Source of the DNA: Acidimicrobiales bacterium
GTDB lineage: Bacteria > Actinomycetota > Acidimicrobiia > Acidimicrobiales > VFJN01
Assembly: GCA_016936035.1 (NCBI GenBank)
Contig: JAFGPU010000156.1
Coordinates: 1 to 9,357, forward strand
DNA: 9,357 nucleotides
Direction: 5' to 3'
Shown here: piece by piece, positions 1-6,069 of the stretch
Layout of the letters: each line of letters opens with the position of its first letter
Position numbering within the stretch: the stretch's first letter is position 1
The notes under the pieces: model-generated
Databases searched by the model: none
Told to the model about the DNA's origin: nothing
What the model saw: the letters and a program-made list of their open reading frames with translations, nothing else
Position numbers and translations under genes: made by a program

Positions 1-1
1 C

Positions 2-277
2 CAACACAACGGCACCATGGGCTGCCCCTTCCACAACCGCCTCTGGCACCGCTTCCCCCACCTCCGCCCAGCACACCACCAACGCGGCCACCCAACCGGC
101 AGCGAGCATGCCGGTGGCACACCCGACGCGCAGCCAGCGCACGCATCGTGCGCCACGAGCGAGACCATCAACAGACGCACCGGCCACCGATGGCGCGGCT
201 GTCGCACCCGACCTCGCCCACCCGACCTGATCGTCACCGAGGGCGACGCCAGCTACGAGATCACGCTCGACCCGTAG
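2..277 (+). CDS. C-terminal part of a probable DUF222/HNH endonuclease-like protein (5' end outside window)
   Basis: The frame is open from the left edge and stops at TAG 275-277. Near the edge it encodes HNGTMGCPFHNRLWHR. That resembles the last part of the HNH nuclease domain in the large actinobacterial DUF222/HNH family, where a Cys and an HN(R) motif follow the 'DN...' segment. The rest is a His/Arg/Pro-rich tail that I do not recognise. It lacks the usual RTYRPDGTEI-like ending of many family members, so the tail may be divergent, frameshifted or decayed. The middle of the frame (about 110-210) has looser codon use than the start and the last 50 bases. The final 17 bases overlap the end of the convergent acyl-CoA synthetase gene. 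DUF222/HNH proteins are often multi-copy and mobile, but no mobility signal is visible here. The nuclease-family call is moderate; activity cannot be judged because the catalytic His is outside the window. Confidence 0.45.
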   Translation, partial: QHNGTMGCPFHNRLWHRFPHLRPAHHQRGHPTGSEHAGGTPDAQPAHASCATSETINRRTGHRWRGCRTRPRPPDLIVTEGDASYEITLDP

Positions 278-1673
278 GAGCGGGAGGCTCCCGACGTGGG
301 GACGAGGACGCCGCGAGCGTCCTCGCCAGGTCGGCGCGCAGGACCTTGCCCACCTCGCTGCGCGGCAGGGCGTCGACCCAGCGGAAGGCAGCCGGCACCT
401 TGTAGGCCACCAGGTGCTCGCGGCACAGGGCGACCAGCTCGTCGTCGGGCACTGGCCGCCCTACGAGGAACGCGACGGGCACCTCGCCCAGCCGGTCGTC
501 GGGGGCGCCGACCACCGCGACGTCGTCGACCGCGGGTGACAGGCGCAGCACCTCCTCGACCGCGTCGGGGTGCACCTTGTTGCCACCCCGGTTGATGAGG
601 TCGCCCGCCCGGCCCTCGATCCACACGAAGCCGTCCTCGTCCACGCGCGCCAGGTCGCCGGTGTCGACATACCCGTCCGCGTCGAGGCGCTCGTCGATAC
701 CCACCGCGGTGTTGGGGGGCCGGACCCACAGGTGGCCGTCGTCGTCGATGCGGATGTCGACCCCGGGGTGCGGCCGTCCCACCGCGCCCACCTTGTCGGG
801 GTGCGCCTTGGCGTCGGCCGCCGTCCAGCCGATGACCTCACCGATCTCGGCCTGCCCGTAGCCGTTCAACACGTACACGGGGAACTTGGCCGTGAACCTG
901 CGGGCCTGCAGCGGCGACAGCGGGGCGGTGATCGAGCGCACGTAGCGCAGCGGGGCCAGGTCGGTGACCTCCGAGTCGGTGAGCATGGCCATGGCCGCAG
1001 GCGGCAGGACGGTCGAGCGGATCTCGAAGCGCCGCACCAGCCGGGCGAACGCCGCCGGCTCGAAGCGGTCCATGATCACCAGCGCCGCGCCCGCCCGTAG
1101 GCCGAACAGCGCGTTGTACAGCCCGGCGTTGAGGGCCATCGACACGGGGATGAGGTTGGGGGTGGGGCGCTTCGCGGATGTCCCACCGGCGCGCAGCGGG
1201 CCGAGAACCCGGTCGAGCAGCTCGACGTACGCCGTGTGGGTGTGGTGGATGGCCCGAGGGCGGCCGGTGGTGCCCGAGGTCCACATCACGAACGCGACGT
1301 CGTCCTCGTAGTGGTCCCGAGGCTCGGGGCTGTCGTCGCCGGCGAGCCGGCGGATGCCGTCCTCGGTGACGACCGCCACCGCGCCGGTCGACCGGACGAC
1401 CTCGTCCACCTCGCCCTCGGGCAGCCGGGGGTTGAGGGGCACGTACACGCCGCCGGCGAGCCACACCCCCACCATCGTCGCCACCAGCTCGGGTTCGTTG
1501 GGCAGCTGCACCGCCACCGCCCGCCCCGCCACCTCGCCCGTCTCGGCCAGCCGACCGGCGACCCGGCGGGCGGCGGCGCGGGCCTCGCCGGCGGTCATCG
1601 AGCGATCGGCGGTGTGGAGCAGCGCCTCGTCGTCGCGGAAGGGATGCTCCAGCAAGAGGCTGGCGAGCGTCAC
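261..1673 (-). CDS. Acyl-CoA synthetase / AMP-dependent ligase (ANL superfamily)
   Basis: This is a 470-residue adenylate-forming enzyme expected to activate a carboxylic acid to an acyl-AMP and then an acyl-CoA in the cytoplasm. Core motifs appear in order: A3 P-loop WTSGTTGRPR (131-140), A5 NGYGQAEIG (270-278), A7 YVDTGDLA (335-342), A8 hinge and following GGNK region (about 357-368), and A10 PRSEVGKVLR (437-446) with the adenylation lysine K443. Two positions differ from the usual consensus: the A3 lysine is Arg140, and the A5 Thr is Ala275. The protein is shorter than typical 500-550-residue FadD enzymes. The GTG start at 1673 is chosen because it overlaps the upstream crotonase stop as GTGA and gives a normal N-terminus; longer readings only run through the crotonase gene out of frame. 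It is the last gene of the four-gene operon. The substrate is unknown. Confidence 0.88.
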   Translation of the reverse strand: MTLASLLLEHPFRDDEALLHTADRSMTAGEARAAARRVAGRLAETGEVAGRAVAVQLPNEPELVATMVGVWLAGGVYVPLNPRLPEGEVDEVVRSTGAVAVVTEDGIRRLAGDDSPEPRDHYEDDVAFVMWTSGTTGRPRAIHHTHTAYVELLDRVLGPLRAGGTSAKRPTPNLIPVSMALNAGLYNALFGLRAGAALVIMDRFEPAAFARLVRRFEIRSTVLPPAAMAMLTDSEVTDLAPLRYVRSITAPLSPLQARRFTAKFPVYVLNGYGQAEIGEVIGWTAADAKAHPDKVGAVGRPHPGVDIRIDDDGHLWVRPPNTAVGIDERLDADGYVDTGDLARVDEDGFVWIEGRAGDLINRGGNKVHPDAVEEVLRLSPAVDDVAVVGAPDDRLGEVPVAFLVGRPVPDDELVALCREHLVAYKVPAAFRWVDALPRSEVGKVLRADLARTLAASSSPRREPPAPTGRA

Positions 1674-2467
1674 GCCGGGGGCACCCAGTCGGGGTCGCGC
1701 TTCTCGGCGAAGGCCCGCGGGCCCTCCTCCTGGTCGGGGTGGCCCCACATGCTCACCAGGTGCCGGGCGCCCTCCTTGCAGGCGTCGGTCAGCCCGTGCT
1801 CGAGCGCCGCCCACAACGCCTTCTTGGTGGCCGCCATCGCCGCCGGTGAGTTCCTGGCGATGGTCTCGCCCAGCTCCTGGGCCCGTTCGCGCAGCCGTTC
1901 GGGCGGGTCGACGATCTCGGAGATCATGCCCAGCTGCAGCGCCCGCTGCGCCGGCATGCGCTCGTAGCGGCCGACGAACGCCATGCGCATGACCGCCTCC
2001 GCCGGCATCTTGCGGATCAGCCCGATCGCCTCGAGCGACACCACCTGGCCCACCGACACGTGGGGGTCGAAGAACTGGGCGTCGCTGGCGGCGATGACGA
2101 TGTCGGCGTCGGCCACCCAGTGGAAGCCGCCCCCGGCGCAGATGCCGTTCACCGCGGTGATGACGGGCTTCCACACCTGCTGGTGCCACGCGGTGAAGTG
2201 CAGGTCGAACGTCTCCATCGACGCGCGGTAGCGCTCCATGCCCACCCCGTCGGCCGCGATCTCCGACACGTCGACGCCGGTCTGGAACGCCCGCCCGTTG
2301 CCGGTGTGCACGATGACCCGCACCTCGGGGTCGGCGTCCAGCTGCTTCCAGGCATCCGCGAACTCGTCGCGCATGGCGCTGTTCATCGCATTGAGCTGGT
2401 CGGGCCGGTCGTTGATCAACCAGCCGACCGGCCCGTGGCGCTCGACGACAAGATGTTCGTAGCTCAT
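1670..2467 (-). CDS. Enoyl-CoA hydratase/isomerase family protein (crotonase fold), His/His active-site variant
   Basis: This is a 265-residue crotonase-superfamily protein. The family binds acyl-CoA and stabilises an enolate in an oxyanion hole. Visible parts are AFQTGVDVSEI (60-70, first oxyanion-hole strand), NGICAGGGFHWVAD (107-120, second oxyanion-hole Gly region) and DPHVSVGQV (134-142). In rat mitochondrial enoyl-CoA hydratase the general acid/base residues are Glu144 (GGGCE) and Glu164 (PEI). The equivalent residues here are His116 and His136, with the same 20-residue spacing. Classical hydratase chemistry is therefore doubtful; isomerase, hydrolase, lyase or ring-cleavage roles are all found in the superfamily. 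The ATG at 2467 overlaps the upstream acyl-CoA dehydrogenase stop as ATGA, and the stop overlaps the ligase start as GTGA. A close paralogue lies at 6070-6897. The fold is secure; the reaction is not. Confidence 0.88.
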   Translation of the reverse strand: MSYEHLVVERHGPVGWLINDRPDQLNAMNSAMRDEFADAWKQLDADPEVRVIVHTGNGRAFQTGVDVSEIAADGVGMERYRASMETFDLHFTAWHQQVWKPVITAVNGICAGGGFHWVADADIVIAASDAQFFDPHVSVGQVVSLEAIGLIRKMPAEAVMRMAFVGRYERMPAQRALQLGMISEIVDPPERLRERAQELGETIARNSPAAMAATKKALWAALEHGLTDACKEGARHLVSMWGHPDQEEGPRAFAEKRDPDWVPPA

Positions 2468-3747
2468 GAGCGGGGGATCTCCTCCCAGGCCACCTCGGCC
2501 CACGGGTCGGGCTCGCGCGGCAGGCCCAGCACCCGCTCGCCCAGGATGTTCTTGTTCACCTCGGACGTGCCGCCCTCGATCGTGTTGGCCCGCGAGCGCA
2601 GCATGCCCTTGACCTCGAGCGGCATGTTGTCGGGGTAGTCGTCGCCCCGCTCCCAGGCGGTGGCGCCAGCGCCGAGCAGGTCGGCCGCCACCATCTGGGT
2701 CTGCTGGTTGAGCGTGCCCTGGTGCACCTTGCCGATCGACGCCGCCGGGCCCGGCGTGCCCCCGGCCCGGATCGTGGCCCGCACCCGGCGGTTGGTCCAG
2801 TCACGCACCCGCTCCTCGGCGTAGGCGGCCATCAGCCGCTGCCGCACGACCGGGTCGTCGGCGCGCCCCAGCTCGCGGGCCCGGGGCAGCAGCCGGTCGA
2901 CCCCGGCGCCGCCGATGCGGTCGACGCCGCCCGACCCCGAGCCGGAGACCATCTGCCGCTCGCCCGCCAGGCTTGAGCCGGCCACCCGCCAGCCGTCGCC
3001 GACGGCGCCGATGCGGTGGCCGTCGGGCACCCGCACGTCATCGAGGAAGACCTCGTTGAAGTCGACCTCGCCACCGATGTGGCGGAGCGGGCGCACGTCG
3101 ACGCCGGGCGCGTGCAGGTCGACGATGAAGTACGTCAGGCCGTGGCGCTTGCGGCGGCTGGGGTCGGTGCGGGCCAGGCACACGGCCAGGTCGCTGACGT
3201 GCGCCCAGGTGGTCCACACCTTCTGACCGTTGAGCACCCACTCGTCGCCGTCGAGCACCGCCCGCGTGGCCAGCGACGCCAGATCCGATCCGGCGCCGGG
3301 CTCGGACAGCAGCTGGCACCACGCCTCGTCGTTGCGCACCATCGGCGGCAGGAAGCGTGCGCGCTGCGCCTTGCTGCCGTGGGCGAACAGCGCCGGCGCC
3401 GCCGAGTTGAGCCCCAACGGGTTCAGTCTCCCCAGGTTGAACGGCGCCAGGACGGACTCGGCCACCCGCGCCTGGTCGGGCGTCAGGTCGAGGCCGAGGT
3501 AGGCGACCGGCCACGTCGCCACCGCCAGCCCGCTGTCGGCGAAGGTCGGATACCAGGCTTTGTAGTCGGCCCGCGACCGCACGGCGCGGATGGCGGCCCG
3601 CCCGCCGGGCGCGGCCTCGCGCCACGGGCGGGGCACGTTGGCCTCGACCCAGGCCGTGACGACCTGGATGATCTGCTCGTCGGAGGACGACCGGTCGAGA
3701 TCGACGCGTGCCGACCGGGGCCCGGGCCGGCTGTGGCCGGCGGTCAC
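2464..3747 (-). CDS. Acyl-CoA dehydrogenase (FadE-like flavoprotein)
   Basis: This is a 427-residue FAD enzyme of the acyl-CoA dehydrogenase family, expected to introduce an alpha,beta double bond into an acyl-CoA and pass electrons to an electron-transfer flavoprotein. The family signature LLSEPGAGSDL is at 146-156. The FAD/substrate segment KVWTTWAHVSD follows at about 176-186, and the C-terminal signature IEGGTSEVNKNILGERVLG at 390-408. Glu391 in that last motif matches the catalytic base of the medium-chain enzyme (YEGTAQ region), so the enzyme looks active. Length is normal. The GTG at 3747 is preferred because it forms a GTGA overlap with the SDR stop. An open in-frame extension reaches position 3777 but would overlap the SDR more deeply. 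It is the second gene of the coupled operon and probably acts before the crotonase. Substrate is not evident. Confidence 0.92.
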   Translation of the reverse strand: MTAGHSRPGPRSARVDLDRSSSDEQIIQVVTAWVEANVPRPWREAAPGGRAAIRAVRSRADYKAWYPTFADSGLAVATWPVAYLGLDLTPDQARVAESVLAPFNLGRLNPLGLNSAAPALFAHGSKAQRARFLPPMVRNDEAWCQLLSEPGAGSDLASLATRAVLDGDEWVLNGQKVWTTWAHVSDLAVCLARTDPSRRKRHGLTYFIVDLHAPGVDVRPLRHIGGEVDFNEVFLDDVRVPDGHRIGAVGDGWRVAGSSLAGERQMVSGSGSGGVDRIGGAGVDRLLPRARELGRADDPVVRQRLMAAYAEERVRDWTNRRVRATIRAGGTPGPAASIGKVHQGTLNQQTQMVAADLLGAGATAWERGDDYPDNMPLEVKGMLRSRANTIEGGTSEVNKNILGERVLGLPREPDPWAEVAWEEIPRS

Positions 3748-4496
3748 GACCACGCCTCGCCGCGGGGCTTCAGGCACAGGTCGGGGACGTCGACGCCCGG
3801 GTGGGCGAGGACGACCGCGGTCGTCTCGGCGAGCTGGCGGCCCACGTCGTCGGTCTCCATGGCCGTGAAGGGGATGCCGGTCGCCGCCCAGCGGCCGAGA
3901 GCCGTCTGGAGCACGTCGTGGCTGAACCCCTCACCGAACTCGGTCGGCATGGTCGCCCCCATGACCACCCGCTGGAAGCGGCGCTCGGGGTGCTCGTGCC
4001 GCCACCCCCGGATGGCGGTGTCGAGTGCCGCCTTCGAGGCTGCGTAGGCGCCGAGCCCCCACCGGGTCTCGGCGGTCGACTCGGACGACAGGAACGAGAA
4101 CAGGCCGTCGGGGCTCATGACCGGCAGCGCGGCGCGGCACACGAGCATCGGCCCGATGACGTTGACGTCGTACGTGCGCCGCCACCCGTCCGCGTCGGTC
4201 TCGGCGACCGGGGCGAGCTGCCCGTACCCGGCGGTGTAGAGCACCAGGTCGAGCCCGCCCAGGTGCGCGACCGCCTCGTCGACGACCCGCTGGCAGCCGA
4301 CGGGCTGGGTGACGTCCCCCACCACCGCGTGCCCGCCGACCTCGCCGCACAGCTCGGCGAGCTTGTCGCCGCGCCGCGCCGCCACGCAGACCTGGGCACC
4401 GAGGGCGAGGGCGTGGCGGGCGAAGGCTCGACCGATACCGGCCGAGGCACCCACCACCAGGGCGCGCACCCCCGACAACGTCGGCGTATCGGCCAT
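3744..4496 (-). CDS. Short-chain dehydrogenase/reductase (classical SDR)
   Basis: This is a 250-residue Rossmann-fold oxidoreductase. The cofactor motif GASAGIG is at 16-22. The catalytic tetrad is readable as Asn112 (DVNVIGP), Ser138 (FLSSES), Tyr151 and Lys155 (YAASK). The structural NAG motif appears as TAG (88-90). The residues after beta-strand 2 are Arg41-Arg42 with no acidic residue, which in SDRs usually favours NADP(H); this is inference. The role could be oxidation of a hydroxyacyl-CoA or reduction of a keto intermediate. The ATG at 4496 has a strong Shine-Dalgarno five or so bases upstream, which fixes the start; a longer frame to 4538 runs over the promoter and starts without homology. 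It is the first gene of the minus-strand operon and is divergent from the GntR gene 83 bases away. Confidence 0.9.
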   Translation of the reverse strand: MADTPTLSGVRALVVGASAGIGRAFARHALALGAQVCVAARRGDKLAELCGEVGGHAVVGDVTQPVGCQRVVDEAVAHLGGLDLVLYTAGYGQLAPVAETDADGWRRTYDVNVIGPMLVCRAALPVMSPDGLFSFLSSESTAETRWGLGAYAASKAALDTAIRGWRHEHPERRFQRVVMGATMPTEFGEGFSHDVLQTALGRWAATGIPFTAMETDDVGRQLAETTAVVLAHPGVDVPDLCLKPRGEAWS

Positions 4497-4498
4497 GT

Positions 4499-4508
4499 CT
4501 CCCCTTCC
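4499..4508 (-). promoter_or_regulatory. Shine-Dalgarno of the SDR-ACAD-crotonase-ligase operon
   Basis: Read on the minus strand this is GGAAGGGGAG, ending two bases before the ATG at 4496, with the best anti-SD match (AAGGGG) about five bases away. It is the only clear strong ribosome site in the four-gene operon. The downstream genes start inside stop/start overlaps and probably depend on coupling. Confidence 0.7.
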
Positions 4509-4544
4509 GTGCTCTGCGACGGGACCCGGTCCCCGCAAACTTCA

Positions 4545-4556
4545 TCTGATATACGA
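4545..4556. promoter_or_regulatory. AT-rich imperfect palindrome in the divergent SDR/GntR gap
   Basis: TCTGATATACGA is the only AT-rich patch between the divergent genes. It is an imperfect palindrome of the form TCnnATATnnGA. It could be a core promoter part for the minus-strand operon or a half-conserved operator for the FadR-type regulator encoded alongside. I could not place a convincing -10/-35 pair for the minus-strand operon. Confidence 0.3.
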
Positions 4557-4557
4557 C

Positions 4558-4580
4558 TCGGAGCGTAACCTCCGCTCCGA
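4558..4580 (+). promoter_or_regulatory. Inverted repeat around a candidate -10 box at the GntR start (putative autoregulatory operator)
   Basis: The arms TCGGAGCG (4558-4565) and CGCTCCGA (4573-4580) are perfect 8-bp inverted repeats separated by 7 bases. The right arm includes the A of the GntR ATG. The spacer holds TAACCT (4566-4571), which fits the actinobacterial -10 pattern TAnnnT. With 8 bases between this box and the ATG, transcription would begin at or next to the start codon, a leaderless arrangement consistent with the absence of a Shine-Dalgarno. No good -35 is visible. A protein bound to the repeat would cover the -10 box. Confidence 0.45.
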
Positions 4581-5284
4581 TGGCACCGCCCACCGAGCCG
4601 GACCGGCCCGCGGCCCTCCCGGCGCCCACCGACCTGCCCGACCGACGGAGCAGCGGAAGCCAGGCGTCCCAGTACATCCGCCGGTTGATCTTCGACGGCG
4701 TCCTCCGCCCCGGCGAGCGCGTCCCCCAGGACCGCATCGCCGAGGTGCTGTCGATCAGCCGCATCCCGGTGCGGGAGGGGCTCATCGCCCTCGAGCGCGA
4801 GGGATGGGTGACGATCGAGCTGAACCGGGGCGCGTTCGTCAACGCCCTCGACGCCGACGCGGTGCGCGACAGCTACGAGCTGCTCGGCCTCGTGTACGGC
4901 TTCGCCACCCGCCGGGCCGTCGCCCGCGCCCAGCACGGTCTGGTGGACGAGCTGGCCGCGATCGAGCGCAAGATGCAGGGCACCACCGACCCCGGGGACT
5001 TCCGCGACCTGGCCATCAGCTTCCACACCACCGTCGTCGAGGCCAGCCGCTCGCCGCGCATCAAGGTCATGCTGCGGGCGACGACCGGCCTGGTGAGCGG
5101 GAACTTCTTCGAGCAGATCACCGGCAGCATCGACGTCGAGCGCCGCGGCACCACCGCCATCGTGCAGGCGCTGCGCGCCGGCGACGTCGACCAGGCCGCG
5201 GCCCGGTACCAGTCGATGCTGGCCCGCCAGGGCGACCTCGTCGTGCAGGCGTTCGAGGCCCGGGGCCTGTTCAGCGCGCCGTGA
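4580..5284 (+). CDS. GntR-family transcriptional regulator, FadR/FCD subfamily
   Basis: This is a 234-residue regulator. The winged helix-turn-helix spans about residues 27-90 (SQYIRRLIFDGVLRPGERV, then RIAEVLSISRIPVREGL and the wing GWVTIELNRGAFV). An all-helical FCD ligand domain follows at about 93-220 (FRDLAISFHTTVVEASRSPR; AIVQALRAGDVDQAAARY). FCD domains often hold a metal through three conserved histidines. Only His149 is clearly present here; the usual EH..I and HL positions read as GT (190-191) and ML (213-214), so a non-metal ligand, as in acyl-CoA-responsive FadR, is plausible. The ATG at 4580 is the first possible start, since an in-frame stop lies just upstream at 4547. The N-terminal 25 residues are Pro-rich and probably disordered. 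Divergence from the acyl-CoA operon makes that operon, and itself, the likely targets. Confidence 0.88.
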   Translation: MAPPTEPDRPAALPAPTDLPDRRSSGSQASQYIRRLIFDGVLRPGERVPQDRIAEVLSISRIPVREGLIALEREGWVTIELNRGAFVNALDADAVRDSYELLGLVYGFATRRAVARAQHGLVDELAAIERKMQGTTDPGDFRDLAISFHTTVVEASRSPRIKVMLRATTGLVSGNFFEQITGSIDVERRGTTAIVQALRAGDVDQAAARYQSMLARQGDLVVQAFEARGLFSAP

Positions 5285-5314
5285 GCCCGACGCCCGAGAT
5301 CACCGACCCGACCC

Positions 5315-5320
5315 GAGGGG
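5315..5320 (+). promoter_or_regulatory. Shine-Dalgarno deciding the GTG start of the NIPSNAP-like gene
   Basis: GAGGGG lies seven bases upstream of the GTG at 5328, inside the 43-base gap after the GntR stop. It supports this GTG as the start and cotranscription with the regulator. Confidence 0.6.
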
Positions 5321-5327
5321 ATCGACC

Positions 5328-6062
5328 GTGAACGACCGCGTCTACATCCACGAGATCATCGACATCCGGGGCCACAACCGGGCCAACTACGTGCACCACA
5401 TGACCGCCAACTGGAGCCCCAACGCCCAGGAGGACCGCGACCAGCTCTGCTACGGCGTGTGGGCCCTGCTGGGGTCGACCGGCGCGTGGCCGCGGGTCGT
5501 GAACATGTGGGAGGAGCGGGGCTGGGACGGCCTCGCCGCCTCGTTCGGGGGCGAGGCGGTGGGCAAGGGTGCGCAGGACCCCAAGCTCGAACGCTGGTGG
5601 GCCAAGGCGGCCGAGTTCCGCCGGGGCGGCGTCGACCGGCTCATGGTGCCCGCCCCCTGGACCCACACCATCGAGGAGCTGTGCGCCGACGGCGTCAGCG
5701 GCGCCGTGTACGCCCACGAGCTCGTGGGGGTGCGGCCGGGCGCTGCCGCCGAGCTACTCGAGCGCGCCCGCGAGCAGGCCGTGGCCCCGCTGGGCCGCTA
5801 CGGCTGGCAGCTCGTCGGCGCCTTCACGACCGCGATGGCCGACGACGACGAGGCCCTGCTGCTGTGGGCCATCCCGACCTGGCAGCGGTGGGCCGACGGC
5901 GAGCGGGCCCACGCCGGCGACGACGACGTCGTGGCCTGGCGCACCGGGGTGCGCGACATCGTCACGTCGTGGCAGCGCGTGCTGCTCGTCGACGCACCGC
6001 TGTCGCCGTTCCGCACCGGCCGTCAGCCGTCGCGCGACGACCGCACCGACTGGCAGGAGTAG
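5328..6062 (+). CDS. NIPSNAP-like protein with two dimeric alpha/beta-barrel (ferredoxin-like) repeats
   Basis: This is a 244-residue cytoplasmic protein with no signal peptide or membrane segment. The first half has VYIHEIIDIRGHNRANYVHHM (5-25) and VVNMWEERGW (57-66), the strand-helix-strand pattern seen in NIPSNAP-type proteins. The second half repeats it: AVYAHELVGVRPGAAAELLERA (126-147) and ALLLWAIPTWQRWADGE (176-192). The two-repeat layout gives a pseudo-dimer within one chain, an arrangement typical of dimeric alpha/beta-barrel folds. NIPSNAP-like proteins have no firm enzymatic function; bacterial ones are often beside acyl-CoA or aromatic-catabolism genes. It probably shares a transcript with the GntR gene and is convergent, seven bases apart, with the second crotonase gene. 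The fold assignment rests on motif resemblance; function is unknown. Confidence 0.65.
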   Translation: MNDRVYIHEIIDIRGHNRANYVHHMTANWSPNAQEDRDQLCYGVWALLGSTGAWPRVVNMWEERGWDGLAASFGGEAVGKGAQDPKLERWWAKAAEFRRGGVDRLMVPAPWTHTIEELCADGVSGAVYAHELVGVRPGAAAELLERAREQAVAPLGRYGWQLVGAFTTAMADDDEALLLWAIPTWQRWADGERAHAGDDDVVAWRTGVRDIVTSWQRVLLVDAPLSPFRTGRQPSRDDRTDWQE

Positions 6063-6069
6063 CGCCGCC

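Noticed and set aside
281..293. Small perfect inverted repeat CGGGAG-G-CTCCCG near the ligase 3' end, considered as a terminator.
   Set aside because: It lies inside the ligase coding region before its stop, with a one-base centre and no T-run.
3016..4047. Plus-strand frame of about 340 codons antisense to the acyl-CoA dehydrogenase and SDR.
   Set aside because: It is a compositional shadow of two secure genes, with no recognisable motif and no ribosome site of its own.
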